Shown: one piece after another, positions 41,892 through 53,000 of the stretch
Layout of the letters: each line of letters starts with the position of its first letter
How positions within the stretch are numbered: the first letter of the stretch is position 1
Assembly: GCA_963930775.1 (NCBI GenBank)
Contig: OZ005703.1
Span: 1,240,001-1,304,000 of the forward strand
DNA: 64,000 nt
Direction of reading: 5' to 3'
Source of the DNA: Cliona cf. orientalis
Lineage: Eukaryota > Porifera > Demospongiae > Clionaida > Clionaidae
Position numbers and translations under genes: made by a program
Notes under the pieces: model-generated
Told to the model about the DNA's origin: nothing
The model's input: the letters and a program-made list of their open reading frames with translations, nothing else
Databases searched by the model: none

Positions 41892-44112
41892 AGGAGGGGG
41901 GAGAGCTGGCAGTGGTGGTGTACACAATCCCATTAGTAACACATAATTGGATGCAGTCACCCAATACACTGTGTCGTGTGGTAGTGTAGCGGATCAGCCA
42001 TGCAAATGTGTATTATTATTACAGTCAAACTGTTTGCATGGTCGTGGGGGAAATTTTTAATGAAAAAAATTCACCTCTTTTGGGGGCCTGCATGTAGTGT
42101 GCGAGCCAGAATCAATAGTCTCAAGGGAAAATCTTAATTGGATAAGTCACTTTCTTGGACCTTGCTCCGATAGCTAGTGTGGTATTAATAGCAGTGTGTT
42201 CAGTCAAGGGATATAAAAAGTCAAGGTATGCCTCCAGGTTATTTTCAATTTTTATATTCAGTTAATTAATAAAAAAAAATTTCCATGGATACCTAATTAG
42301 TACTTAACATAAAACAGCACACTTGTGAGCCTATACATCCTTTTAAATATTTAATTTACATAAAATTAACATATTAATAATAGCGTACACGTACGTGCAC
42401 AGTGCAGGCAGCTACTGTAGTGCAGTGGATGCACAAAGGGAAACCAGGGTAGCAAACCACATCCTGGCCGAGGGGGCACAGGTCATTTGCATCACTGGGG
42501 AAAGACGAAAGGTTTTCAGCATATTTAGCATGCTGGTGAAGCATTGGAGGTGTTTCTCGTGCACTTGATCAAAGCTTGTGTATCCGAAACACTAGTTGTT
42601 TGCTTGTGGATAGTTGTGGTGAGGCAGTTCCCAGGACCTTATCGGGATTCCACATCTAAGGTTGCTAGGCGCTCTTACTACAGACGGTCAATTTGGCATA
42701 AGTGCCACTACAGGTATACGCACCACAGGCCGTGATGGCATGATGTTCTTGTGTCAACTGTAGAAATCAGAAGCACTTGGCGGGTGACCACGGGTACGTG
42801 GGCTCTACAAGACAACATCGACCAGAAACACGAGACAATCAAGTATTGTGTTCAGCTGGTGTTGTTAACAATATAACCAGATTGTAGCCCTCAAACATGG
42901 ATGCAAGAGCTCGATGCAGGAGTGTGTATACATAAGATACATGGAGTCTCTCAAAAATTATCTTATAGAGTATAATAATTATTAGTTAGCTCAGATGATG
43001 CTGTTTTTGATATCATATTTCCACGCTCTGCATCTCGGCTGTGAAATAAATTAGATCACCAGTACAGCCCAAAGGGGTAGACTCTGGAACCATTGGCCTC
43101 CCCAATTAGGTCACAGTATGCATGGAATAATAATTATTATGGAAGTCGCTTATGCAAACAGACAGTCTAGCTATGTACATAGCTACTCTGAGTCTCATCA
43201 AGTAATTGATATCAATCAGCACCCCCATACTTGCATAATAGGGGATAGGATTTAACACCCATTGATATGCATCCCATATTACTATTGTATACACCCAACA
43301 CCCACACCATGTGGCTATAATATATATTATATTATATGGTATGTAATACTATGGTGGTGGTGTAGAATTATGGCATATCACTCTCCAGAGGCAGCCCAGC
43401 AGTGCAGCAGTGTGGTGACTGACTGTAACTCAACACCCAGGCCTGGAGTAAACTAAGAAAAATTTGGGTGAGAATATGAATCCATCATCCGGTCGTATAA
43501 TAACGCGACGGTTACCACCACTAATCTCTCGCATGCTCTGTTGTGGGCTATCCCGGGCAACGGGTGGTCCAGATTTCTGTCCCAGAATCCCCTCAAAGGC
43601 GGAGTAGCTATGCTAAGTGGAATGCTAGCTTGGGGCCAAAATGGCGAACATAAACACACATCAAACAAAGGCAAAGGTCGGATAGATAGGGAGGCTTAAC
43701 TTGAGGCTACCGCATGCATGCACGCAGTGCGCCCACTTACTATATTATTCATCAACTTCGCCCTTTGGCAAAATCCCCTCAGGTCCTACATGTGGCGCCA
43801 TTATCTGCATAGCTATTATTCATAACTATCACAGACTGCAGTTATGCAAGCAGCCGATGGGAATTTTTGTATTTGTCTGCGATCAGCAGGAAATCGGGGC
43901 GTACCGGTGTCTGCCTTGTCTAATCTAACGTTGAATACCTCAAGGGTATGGGTCTAATAATGTATATTAAAAATAATTGGTGTAGCCTCACCCCCAGGGA
44001 CCCCAGTCTTTCAGTGAGCAACAATTAAAAGCTGGGAATCGGGGTTGGGAATGAGACTGCAATTGGTGTGCATGGTAATGCATGACACAGTATGCAAGTG
44101 GTGTAAATCACT

Positions 44113-44135
44113 AGAGGGAGAGGGAGAGGGAGAGA

Positions 44136-44190
<55 letters not shown>

Positions 44191-44197
44191 AGGGAAG
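44113..44197 (+). repeat. GA purine microsatellite downstream of MMACHC
   Basis: A GGGA-to-GA array; on the MMACHC coding strand it is CT. It lies about 220 bp past the MMACHC stop, so it is 3' UTR or intergenic. Confidence 0.95.
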
Positions 44198-44412
44198 TGG
44201 GAAAGAAGCAAACAGTTTAACTCAATCACACAGACAAAGGAAGAAATAAATTTAATATGGCGAGATTGTCACCACAGTAAATTCAACACAGCTGTCTAGC
44301 TAGTGGGTTCCCTGCTGCACACACAGGATCCATCCAGATCATTCCAATTCAATCAGTAATGGCCTTTCTGACCTCAGACCAACCAGGTAAATGGGTTTTG
44401 GGGACAGCTGGT

Positions 44413-45177
44413 TCAATTTACAGCTGTCCCCTGTTGATACCTCAACCTCAGGGTGTCTATTAGATCTGAGCGAAGCCTCGGTTCCATACCAAAATAGTCT
44501 TTTTGCTCTCTGGAGTACCTCTCTTCGATTCCGGTTCCCGAGACATCTCTGTAGCTCCAATCCCGCCAGTGTTTGTTGAATTTTTCCAACAGCTCAATTC
44601 GTAGTTCTCTGCTTGGTACACAGTCCACGGGATCCTTCTGAATGAGTTCGGGGGCCAGAACATCTTTGAAAATCATTACCCCCCTTAATGCAAACCACCC
44701 CCCATACTTGGGGTGCACGGATACACCGTAAATCTTCTCTTTTTCGTCCCAGGGGTCAGGATCCACATCCGATCGCTGGTAGTACCGTGCAGCACCAGCT
44801 ATATGGCCCATCGTCTGTACAAGAACTTTAGGGCGCCTGGAGGCTGGGTGAAGTTCAAAATCCTGCGTAATGTCCACCGTATGGAGAGGGAAGAGGTGTT
44901 CCTTCATAGTATGCATTTCATCTTTCAAGCACTGGTCAATTGGATCAAGCTGACCGACTGTTTTGAAGTCAGAGGAAGAGAGATAAGGGATAAAGAGCCG
45001 CTCAAACATGGAAGGGGAGCTGACGATAAGTACACCCAGAGTGTTGGGGTGGTATGGCAGGTGGAAGGCTGGTTGAACTTTGTCGTTGTACCACTGCACC
45101 TTGAAGGGGTAACATTCCAAACCTTTACTGATGCAGCTTTCATGTATCTTGCCCACAATTTCTTCCGACGTCGCCAT
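44413..45177 (-). CDS. MMACHC (cblC) cobalamin-processing protein, intronless
   Basis: 254 residues in one uninterrupted frame. MMACHC is the cytosolic chaperone and enzyme that removes the upper ligand of cobalamins (reductive decyanation; glutathione-dependent dealkylation) and hands the vitamin on to methionine synthase and methylmalonyl-CoA mutase. Family landmarks are visible in order: YPFKVQWYN (23-31), PAFHLPY (36-42), SPSMFER (54-60), DPIDQC (78-83), HPASRRPKVLVQT (110-122), HIAGAARYYQR (125-135), GGWFALRGV (159-167), DCVPSRELRIELLE (185-198), HWRDWSYRD (203-211) and ERYSREQKDYF (219-229). It is close to the conserved core of human MMACHC and lacks that protein's long Pro/Ser-rich tail. 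The start has A at -3 and G at +4. It is head to head with the LRRK gene. The vertebrate gene has introns, so the single exon is notable, but the frame is intact and family residues are kept. Confidence 0.96.
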   Translation of the reverse strand: MATSEEIVGKIHESCISKGLECYPFKVQWYNDKVQPAFHLPYHPNTLGVLIVSSPSMFERLFIPYLSSSDFKTVGQLDPIDQCLKDEMHTMKEHLFPLHTVDITQDFELHPASRRPKVLVQTMGHIAGAARYYQRSDVDPDPWDEKEKIYGVSVHPKYGGWFALRGVMIFKDVLAPELIQKDPVDCVPSRELRIELLEKFNKHWRDWSYRDVSGTGIEERYSREQKDYFGMEPRLRSDLIDTLRLRYQQGTAVN

Positions 45178-46038
45178 AATTATAATATATGGTAAAGGTC
45201 GTCACGACCCGGCCAATGCTCAGCTGCAGCACGGTGGGACAGAGGCGATATCTGATCGTATTAGAATTTTAAAAACAGGAATTCAATATTTAAATACCAG
45301 AGACTTACCTAAGGGTGCTCTACTTCAGCTAAGACACGACTAAATACCCCGACCCCTTGTTAGCACGACGTGACCCGAAGGTCTGCAAATTTTATGTTTA
45401 CGTGCACGGAAGAATGTTTTGAAAAGCGGAAGCTCGAAGATATAGCTAGCTAGCTAGCTAGAATAATTTCCCGGCCGGAACCGGCACACCCCCAACCGGA
45501 AGCTTTCGATTTGCACGTGACAAATATTTGGAGTCGAGTCACACCCTCTAGCTAGCTCGATTGATCGTGCACAGTGCAGTGCAATATAATGACCTTTGCC
45601 AGATCTTGGTTGAACCGTGCCTGCATGCTCTCTTACCTGTAAACCGGCTGCTGTGACACTCGTGGAAAGGAAGCAGCCGTCTAGCAGAATCAATCTCCGA
45701 GTAAGTGGACTCTCAAGTGTTGAGTGGAAAGTTATCTAGTTTGTATTTTTCAAGTTGCAAGTTTAGAATTGTTTGTTTTTTGTTTCAATGAACTGACTCA
45801 TCGTGCATCACCCTATTTAAACCCCTCTGGAGGGAAGAGGGCATGTATATTAAACCCAAATCTGGCTAAATTCAAACCAGCCCCTTGCCCCAAGCAAGAC
45901 CTTAGCACACCGTAAATCACGTTTGTATCATCACATAGCTAAATTTTGTCTACTTTAATATGCACACAACACTTCAATAATAACAGTAGATTGGCCTCCT
46001 ACCTATTTATATTGAACGGAGTCTATAATAGCAGCACC
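45178..46038. promoter_or_regulatory. Shared upstream region of MMACHC (-) and LRRK (+)
   Basis: The 861 bp between the two start codons must contain both promoters if no other 5' exons exist. A GCTAGCTAGCTAGC run lies near 45450, and a strong donor-like CCGA|GTAAGT sits at 45701. An acceptor-like AATAGCAG at 46027-46034 is 4 bp before the LRRK ATG (CACCATGTC, a good Kozak context). I infer a 5' UTR intron from about 45701 to 46034 in LRRK. No TATA box is evident for either gene. Confidence 0.5.
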
Positions 46039-46977
46039 ATGTCGGTCGAGATCAGCCGACCCCTACTGACCCTGCACGTGTTCGGCAGCGAGGGCTGCGG
46101 CAAGACAACCCTGAAGAAACAGTGGTTTGACTCCACCCACTCCAAGGTGCTCTCGGAGATTGCAGATGTGCACATTAGAATCCAGGTACATATGGAGGTA
46201 GTGTAATGCACATAATGCATATTAATGGAACGCAAGTTTTGCATTCTTGGGTAAAAGTTGTACTCAACTTGTATGCTTTGGCATGTGCTTACAACATGAG
46301 TAAGTATATTCAAGGTAGGGTCGACAAACAGCCCTAGAAGAATGCCAACCAACCCAGCATAGTAAGGTAGGCTACGGCGATGTATTATGGAGTGCCAAGT
46401 TGTCTTACCAGACATGCATGGAGATACACCTCAAATCTCAATCCACGTGATCTAACAAAGATTGCTTGGTATAGCCTCCCTCTCTCTCTCTCTCTCTCTC
46501 TCTAGCCCGTTCCCTTGTTGTTGGTAGGTAGGAGCGGTAAGCACTGCACACACTAGCCATGCTAGTTCCTCTATAAACCTGAGACCAAAATAGGCTTTGT
46601 TGATGTTCAAGTGAGCCGACCTGTGTCTGTGCTAAGTGTATCACAAACTGTCTAATTACGTGTAAGTATAATATGATACAGGCAATGGTGAACTGTTTAT
46701 TTGTATAGCTGAGCCACTTTTGTAAACACTCGTGAGATGAGTGTCCACTCTGAATAGGAGTTTAGGCTCCCAAGATGCACAATTGAATCAACCTAGTCAG
46801 CATACACCGTGTATTGATCTTATGGACGGAAACATTTGTGTGGGGAATTTATAATTGTGATAGAGTGCCCACTGAAGTGTATCAGTAGTAGCAGTGTATC
46901 TTAATGCCTCGTTCTCACCAATCAAGGACATATCACTCTCTCTCCCTTTCTGTCCCTCTCTCTCCCTCTCCCTCTCT

Positions 46978-47016
<39 letters not shown>

Positions 47017-50000
47017 CCCTCTCTCGCTCCCTCTCTCGCTCCCTCTCTCGCTCCCTCTCTCCTCCCCTGCACTGTAGCACATCTGCACCAAAGAAGTGCT
47101 GGCAACGATCGCTCAGAACTCCACCATCGTAAACTCTCACCATTACACATTTCTGGTCATGTATCGCCCTGACAATCAGGTATGCTGGAATGCATGTACG
47201 TACTAGCTAGTAGCTACGTACTATTAGTTGTACCAACACTTGTATGTAAGCAACAGCAATGGTAGACATCCACATAGGCATTAATAATTACTATGTACTT
47301 GGTGGACACCAGTAAACTGTCAACAAAATATCCTGCATAGTGTCATCATGTGTTTTCAGTAAACAGCACGATACTGAATGTGCATACTTTCCTGAGTATG
47401 GTACAGTAACACGTACGTTGTATATACACATCTGCACAGAAATTACTGATTATGCATACTTTCCTCGGTATATGTACACACGTCTGCATAGAAACACTAA
47501 CTGAATGTGCATGCTTTCCTACGTAAGTACATATAAATGTACACGTGAATGTACACTGGATTATTGTCATTGAGCTGCTGTTTGTGTCCGTCCACGTACG
47601 TATATAGTTGTTTTGACTGCAAAGAGTGATGGCGCATGTGTATCGCTATTGTCCTCCACTCTTGCCACGCGAGTGGGGTAGGGACGATCGAGTACGGCTC
47701 AAAATATTTACATTTGTGTGATTCTGACAATTCCCAAGTGCTTCCCTACCTTAAAAGTGCTCCAACACTGTGCATCGTGCGTAGTCATGGTGATGAGACG
47801 ATGACAGTAAACTACATAACTGATTTTTTGGACATGTTCTTGGCCCTTCTTATATTTCTTATATTAGGACAGTCATTTGGGGTGCACAAGATGCATGGTT
47901 GAATGCACCCAAATTATAACTGATTCATTAAATTTGTCTATGACCAGGCTACCCTATAATCATCTACTCTCATCCCATAGCTGATAATATAATAATAATT
48001 ATGCCTATAATATGAACATTGGTTGCTAGGCGATTATGAACAATTACTGTTAGTGTGTTCAGGAGCAAGCTTCACACATGGTTGATCTATTGTTCTCTCT
48101 CTACATGTTCCTTTCGCCTTCTTCTTAAAAACCTACCAAGTGATGTTCACACTCACTTTTCCCTCTACAGTATGGTACCTTGTACCATAGATCGGGAAAT
48201 TTTCGTCATTAAGAATTTTTCATCAATGATCTTTTCCGACGAAAATTGAATACGCGAAATATTTTGTGCATGTTAGTTAATACAATGATGTATTTCGTAT
48301 GTTCATGGTATGCAACGAAAATTAGACTATGCGAAAATTTATCAAGCGAAATATTTTACTGGTAAAAATATCCCAATCTACAGTATATGCTTATTAATTT
48401 GGCTGCTTACCTGCCTATTCCTATTCAGCAAAAGATATGTGGAATATTTATTAACAATTATTAATGGCCATTAATTGACCACCCACAGAGCCCCTGGGTG
48501 AACTCATATATCTACGTATGTGAGTAGTTTCTTGACTTGCATTCGATAGCTTTGAAGCTACTTCTCAATTTTTTAGCGGCATCCCTTGTTTATGGACGGG
48601 ACGGGTTTAAACCCTTTTGTTTGGTAATTTCATCTTTATTTTTGCATAGTCCACCAATAGTAGTGAGAATGCAACTGCTGAAAGTTTTTCTCTAGAACCA
48701 GCTAAGAGAAGGGTGCCAGCAAATGCCATTTCTGCTAAAGTCTTAGTTTCGTAGTAAGAGCCAGCCACACCCTGAGGGGGCAATGTTAGTATTATGTGGA
48801 CACGTGTTTCTCTGCCCTCCTTCTGTTTTCTTAAGAGTTCTTGATGATTTTCTTTTCTTAGACTACCGATGTTCAGCTTGAGTAGCTTTGAGTGATCGAC
48901 CAACACTGAACACAGAAATAAAACACTGAACAACCAATCAAAATTCTCATGACCAATCTCTTGCCCATAGCTGCATGTGAGGCAGTGCCTCCATAAAGGA
49001 AAGATGTGCACAACCTTGTCCCCAGCCCCTTTTCATCTCTTCTGAGATTTTTTGCCTTTTATATTGTGGGAGTGTCCAGCCAGGCCATCCTAATTGTAGA
49101 GCCTACCAGCTCTATGATATTACTGGTCCCTTTGCTCTTCCTTCTCTCCAAACTACATAATAATAATGAAGGGCCGAGAACCATAGTGGGCTTAACCTCA
49201 AATTAAATGTGGGGAATTGTCTAAAAAGCCCAAAAATAGAGTAAAAACCAAGTTATTGAAATTTTTTAGAAATGTGAATTTTCTGCAGCTCATGAGACAC
49301 ATTTTAAACATGTTTTCAAGATTCGGGGGGCTAATTCAACATTTGTGGGTTAGCCACTTGGTTCTCAGCCCTTCATTATTATATGTTCATGTTCACAGGA
49401 GAGTATTGAATACTGCCAGCAGTGCTTGGAGAAGATACACCAGGTGAATGGACTGACTCACCCTGACATCGTTGTTCTCGAGAACCACTTCGAGCCAACG
49501 TTCAAGCCTCACCTAGAAGAACCCACCAAGGTAGGTGCATGAAAATTCAGTGGGCTAACCTTCTTCCAAACCATCCCATTGCCTGCTCAGGCAAACCTAA
49601 TCCCTGCAATAGGCAGGGCCACTTTCTAGGTGCCTAGCCTTTGAGAACTAGGGGTACATGCAAAATCTAGCACTAATCTCAACCACTTACATATTTGGCA
49701 GTGTGACACATTCCCTTAATTCTCAACTCAAGTTGAGAATATCCCTCAAATTAACAGTATCCGTTGTGTTACCCGGTCTCCAGTAGTTACTAATAAACAA
49801 AAACTTCCCTCTTCTTATCTCAGTTTCCGATCAGCCGGGCATTTCGGGAGAGGCTTGGAAGAGATGTATCTCGCCCTGTCCTATGGAGAGTTGCTCTCCT
49901 GGATGGGGTGCAGCTGTCACATATGTTTGATGCAGTGGTACGTCAGCCTCTTCTCTCAAAGTTGAATGAGAGGACAAAAGTGCAGGTGAGCACCGATAGT

Positions 50001-53000
50001 GTTTATCATTAAGAGGCACTATGCAGAATATCAATTCCTCGTTCCTTAATTTAATTTATTCATCTCCTCCTCCTCTCCCTTCTCTCTCTCTCCCCCCCCC
50101 CCCTCTCTCTTTCTCTCTCTCCCTCTCTCTCTTCTCCACTCCTATTTCCCTTCAGTTGATAGAGAAGGCATGTTCAGATGGAAACGTACAAGTCCTCAAG
50201 TTATTAGTGAGCAGTCTCCCTGAGAGCAACCCAGTGATGTGGCTTGCCCACACCATGCTGAGCTTGGAGCGACTAGACGGCACGAGCCCTGCAAAAAGGA
50301 CAGCACTAATGGCCGTTGCACGCTTCATCTTCAACTTGGACCCCACCATGACCATGTCCACCATCGTACGCTACGCCGAGCGCTACCCCAAAGCCTCGCT
50401 TTACCTGATAAACGAGTTCTGTAGTCAGACAAAGCACGCCAAACACTTTGTGATGTGCGGGGTGGCCCTAATGTCGATACCGGTGCGGTGGATTGACAAC
50501 AGCAAGTACACGCACATCAATCTCACCAATAATCTTCTCACGTCTCTACCAAAAGAACTATTTCAGCTCTCCGGTCTGCGGAACCTGAACGTTTCACACA
50601 ACTGTCTCGAGTCCATTCCAACCATCCTGAGCTGGAACTGTCCGAAACTGAAGGAGCTCGATCTCAGCTTCAACCGACTGATCGACGAAAAGTACCACAT
50701 TCTGGAAGGGAAGAAATCTCGAGAAAGGATCAACCAGAATCCCCCCAGCAACGAAGCGCAGAGAGATAAAATCAACGCCGCCCAGAGGGTACTTCGGCTC
50801 ACCGGATACAACCTCTATCCGTGCATATGCTCCCTGGCCAAAGTCAGCATTGGCCACAACGTTGAGTTAACACAGGTCAGTAAAAGTTGTCATGGTGTGT
50901 CTGCTCATGCGATGGTGTCTGAGACGGTTGTGTAGTTCTGTGGGATAGTTGTTTGTTAGGGGTCACTGGTGATGTGTAAAAGATCAGAGAATCGCATGGG
51001 AGCGCTGTCCATTCATGGACCAAACTACATGTATACATCTAGTGCGCCAGAGATGAGAGAAATGCATGGGAGCGCTGTCCATGCATGCACCAAGCTATCT
51101 AGTGTGCCAGAGATCAGGGAAATCCATGGGAGCGCTATCCTACCTACATGTAGTTCGTGGTCTAAAGGGATCAGTTGTTAGCCGACAATGGGATGAAGAT
51201 GGATCATGTATCAGTGTTGTCAGTTAGTTGAAGGGTAGCTTATAAATCTGGAGAGCGTTTGTTATCATGGCTAGAAAGGTCAATTAACCAGCAGCTTATG
51301 TATGGGGTCCTGTTAATGCATTTTTAAGCCACTCTATAGATGAACAAACAGCTTCCATTGTGTACAGCATACGTTGCTATGAGATACCTCGATAGGCTTG
51401 TGTAGAGGAATCTTGTTGACCTTATTGATGGTAAATTACATTTGCCAGCTGGTGTGGTGCTGCATTGGTATTCGAGGATTCCTCTGATATGTCTACAAAT
51501 TGCTTCCGCGAAATCACTGCATGTCGGAAATTTTTTTCTCAAGCCTCATCAAAAATTGCAGCTACTTAAGTGATAGTGTACGTGTAGCTAATTAGTAATT
51601 GAAAACCTAAGAATGGGAATGGGCCTGGGAACAGCATTCCAATGCATAGCAACATCACATTTGATTTCCATTATAATAATTTATTTGAATAATTTTATAC
51701 ACACGTGTACATATAATATGTTGTTTTTTTGTCCAGGTGCCAGAGTGGGTATGTGTCCTGCCCAATCTCACACTACTAGAGATGCAGAATCTTCCCAACC
51801 TCACTGTCATCACTCCCTACCTAGCCCACTGCCGAAACCTCTGCATTCTACGCATCGACGTTGATAATCTCGTCTCTCCCTCGCCGCACGAAGCCAGGCG
51901 AGGGTCAAGGGTCATCATGGCGTACCTACGCTGTCGTCTGCGAGGGTCGACACCTTACAAACACGTCAAGGTGGTTCTCATCGGTGAGAGAGGCTCAGGA
52001 AAATCGACCCTTTTCAACCAGATCATGGGACAGGAGGCAAAAGCCGATGGAAGCGGTGGGCCTCACATGGACGTAGCTACTGTGGAGTATCCTCCCCGAG
52101 GGAAAGCCGTAAAAGAGCGGCCGAGGGTCACGCTGCACGTGATCAACTTTGCCGGTGACGCAATCTACCAGTGCACCCATAAATGTTTCCTCACCTATCG
52201 CTCGGTGTTTGTCTGTGCGTGGGACGTGACAGAGGGTAAGGAGGGGCTGATGGCTCTCACTCCGTGGCTCAGGTGCATACAGGCGTGTGTGCCCAACTCG
52301 CCCGTGTTGCTCGTGGCAACGCACATCGACCAACGCCCAGCCCTGAGCACGGCCACCATTATCCAATGGGAGGAGGAGCTCTTCGGTGAGATAGAGCAGC
52401 TGCCAAAGAGTTACTACGCTCGTCAGAGGGGGCTTCCCCCAATCATGCAGTCGGTGGTGATGAACTGTCTGAAGAAGGACGACATTGACATGCTTGTGAA
52501 GGATGTCTACGAGATTGTCCTCCGAATGAAGCACCCTCGGACCCACACCTATCTCATCGAGAACATGGTACCTCGCTCCTACCAGGAGCTACAGAGCCTC
52601 GTAGAGGTCAAAGTTCGTAGCCTGTGTCGGGACAAGCACCGAGCACCTGTTCTCCGTCACGAAGAGTTCATTGATTACGTCCGATCGCTTACCCTTCACG
52701 ACCCCAATGACTTGGACCACGACGAAGAAGAGTTCATGCTGGCCTGCAATTTCCTGCATGAGGCCGGCGCCATAGTCCACTTCCGTTCCCAGGTGACAGG
52801 GGTCAGCGATCTTTACTTTCTGGAGCCACAGTGGCTATTCAATGCCCTGGCAGCTGTCGTGGGGCAGCTGACCTCCAGGCAGTGTCCCAGTCCCATCATC
52901 ACGAGCGAAGATCTCCCACTTGTCTTTCAGAAGGCACAGATTCCCTCTTCTCTCTACAGAAGCTTCCTGGCGATGCTCGAGTCGTTTGATATCATCGTGA

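Larger units (their letters stand above)
38328..44412. other. About 6 kb with no convincing gene
   Basis: The first few hundred bases must hold the 3' UTR of the Cys-rich gene, though no canonical AATAAA is obvious. Beyond that I see AT-rich sequence, two poly-G runs, scattered TAATA-rich segments and short open frames without resemblance to known proteins. The hydrophobic frame at 39238-39444 has no start context or homologue that I know. No tRNA, rRNA or spliceosomal snRNA signature was recognised. Confidence 0.6.
47180..49398 (+). other. LRRK intron 2
   Basis: The donor is GTATGC and the acceptor is GTTCACAG. It contains an AT-rich segment with a short inverted repeat near 48198-48247, an antisense open frame of 134 codons (48607-49011) that I cannot assign, and the inverted-repeat element at 49160-49383. 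Confidence 0.75.

Noticed and set aside
50021..50155. Open frame start for the LRR exon of LRRK
   Set aside because: It consists of a CT/C-rich polypyrimidine tract; the exon begins after the AG at 50155.
51995..52546. 183-codon antisense frame opposite the Roc exon
   Set aside because: It is a shadow of the LRRK coding exon, whose sense frame carries all Roc motifs.
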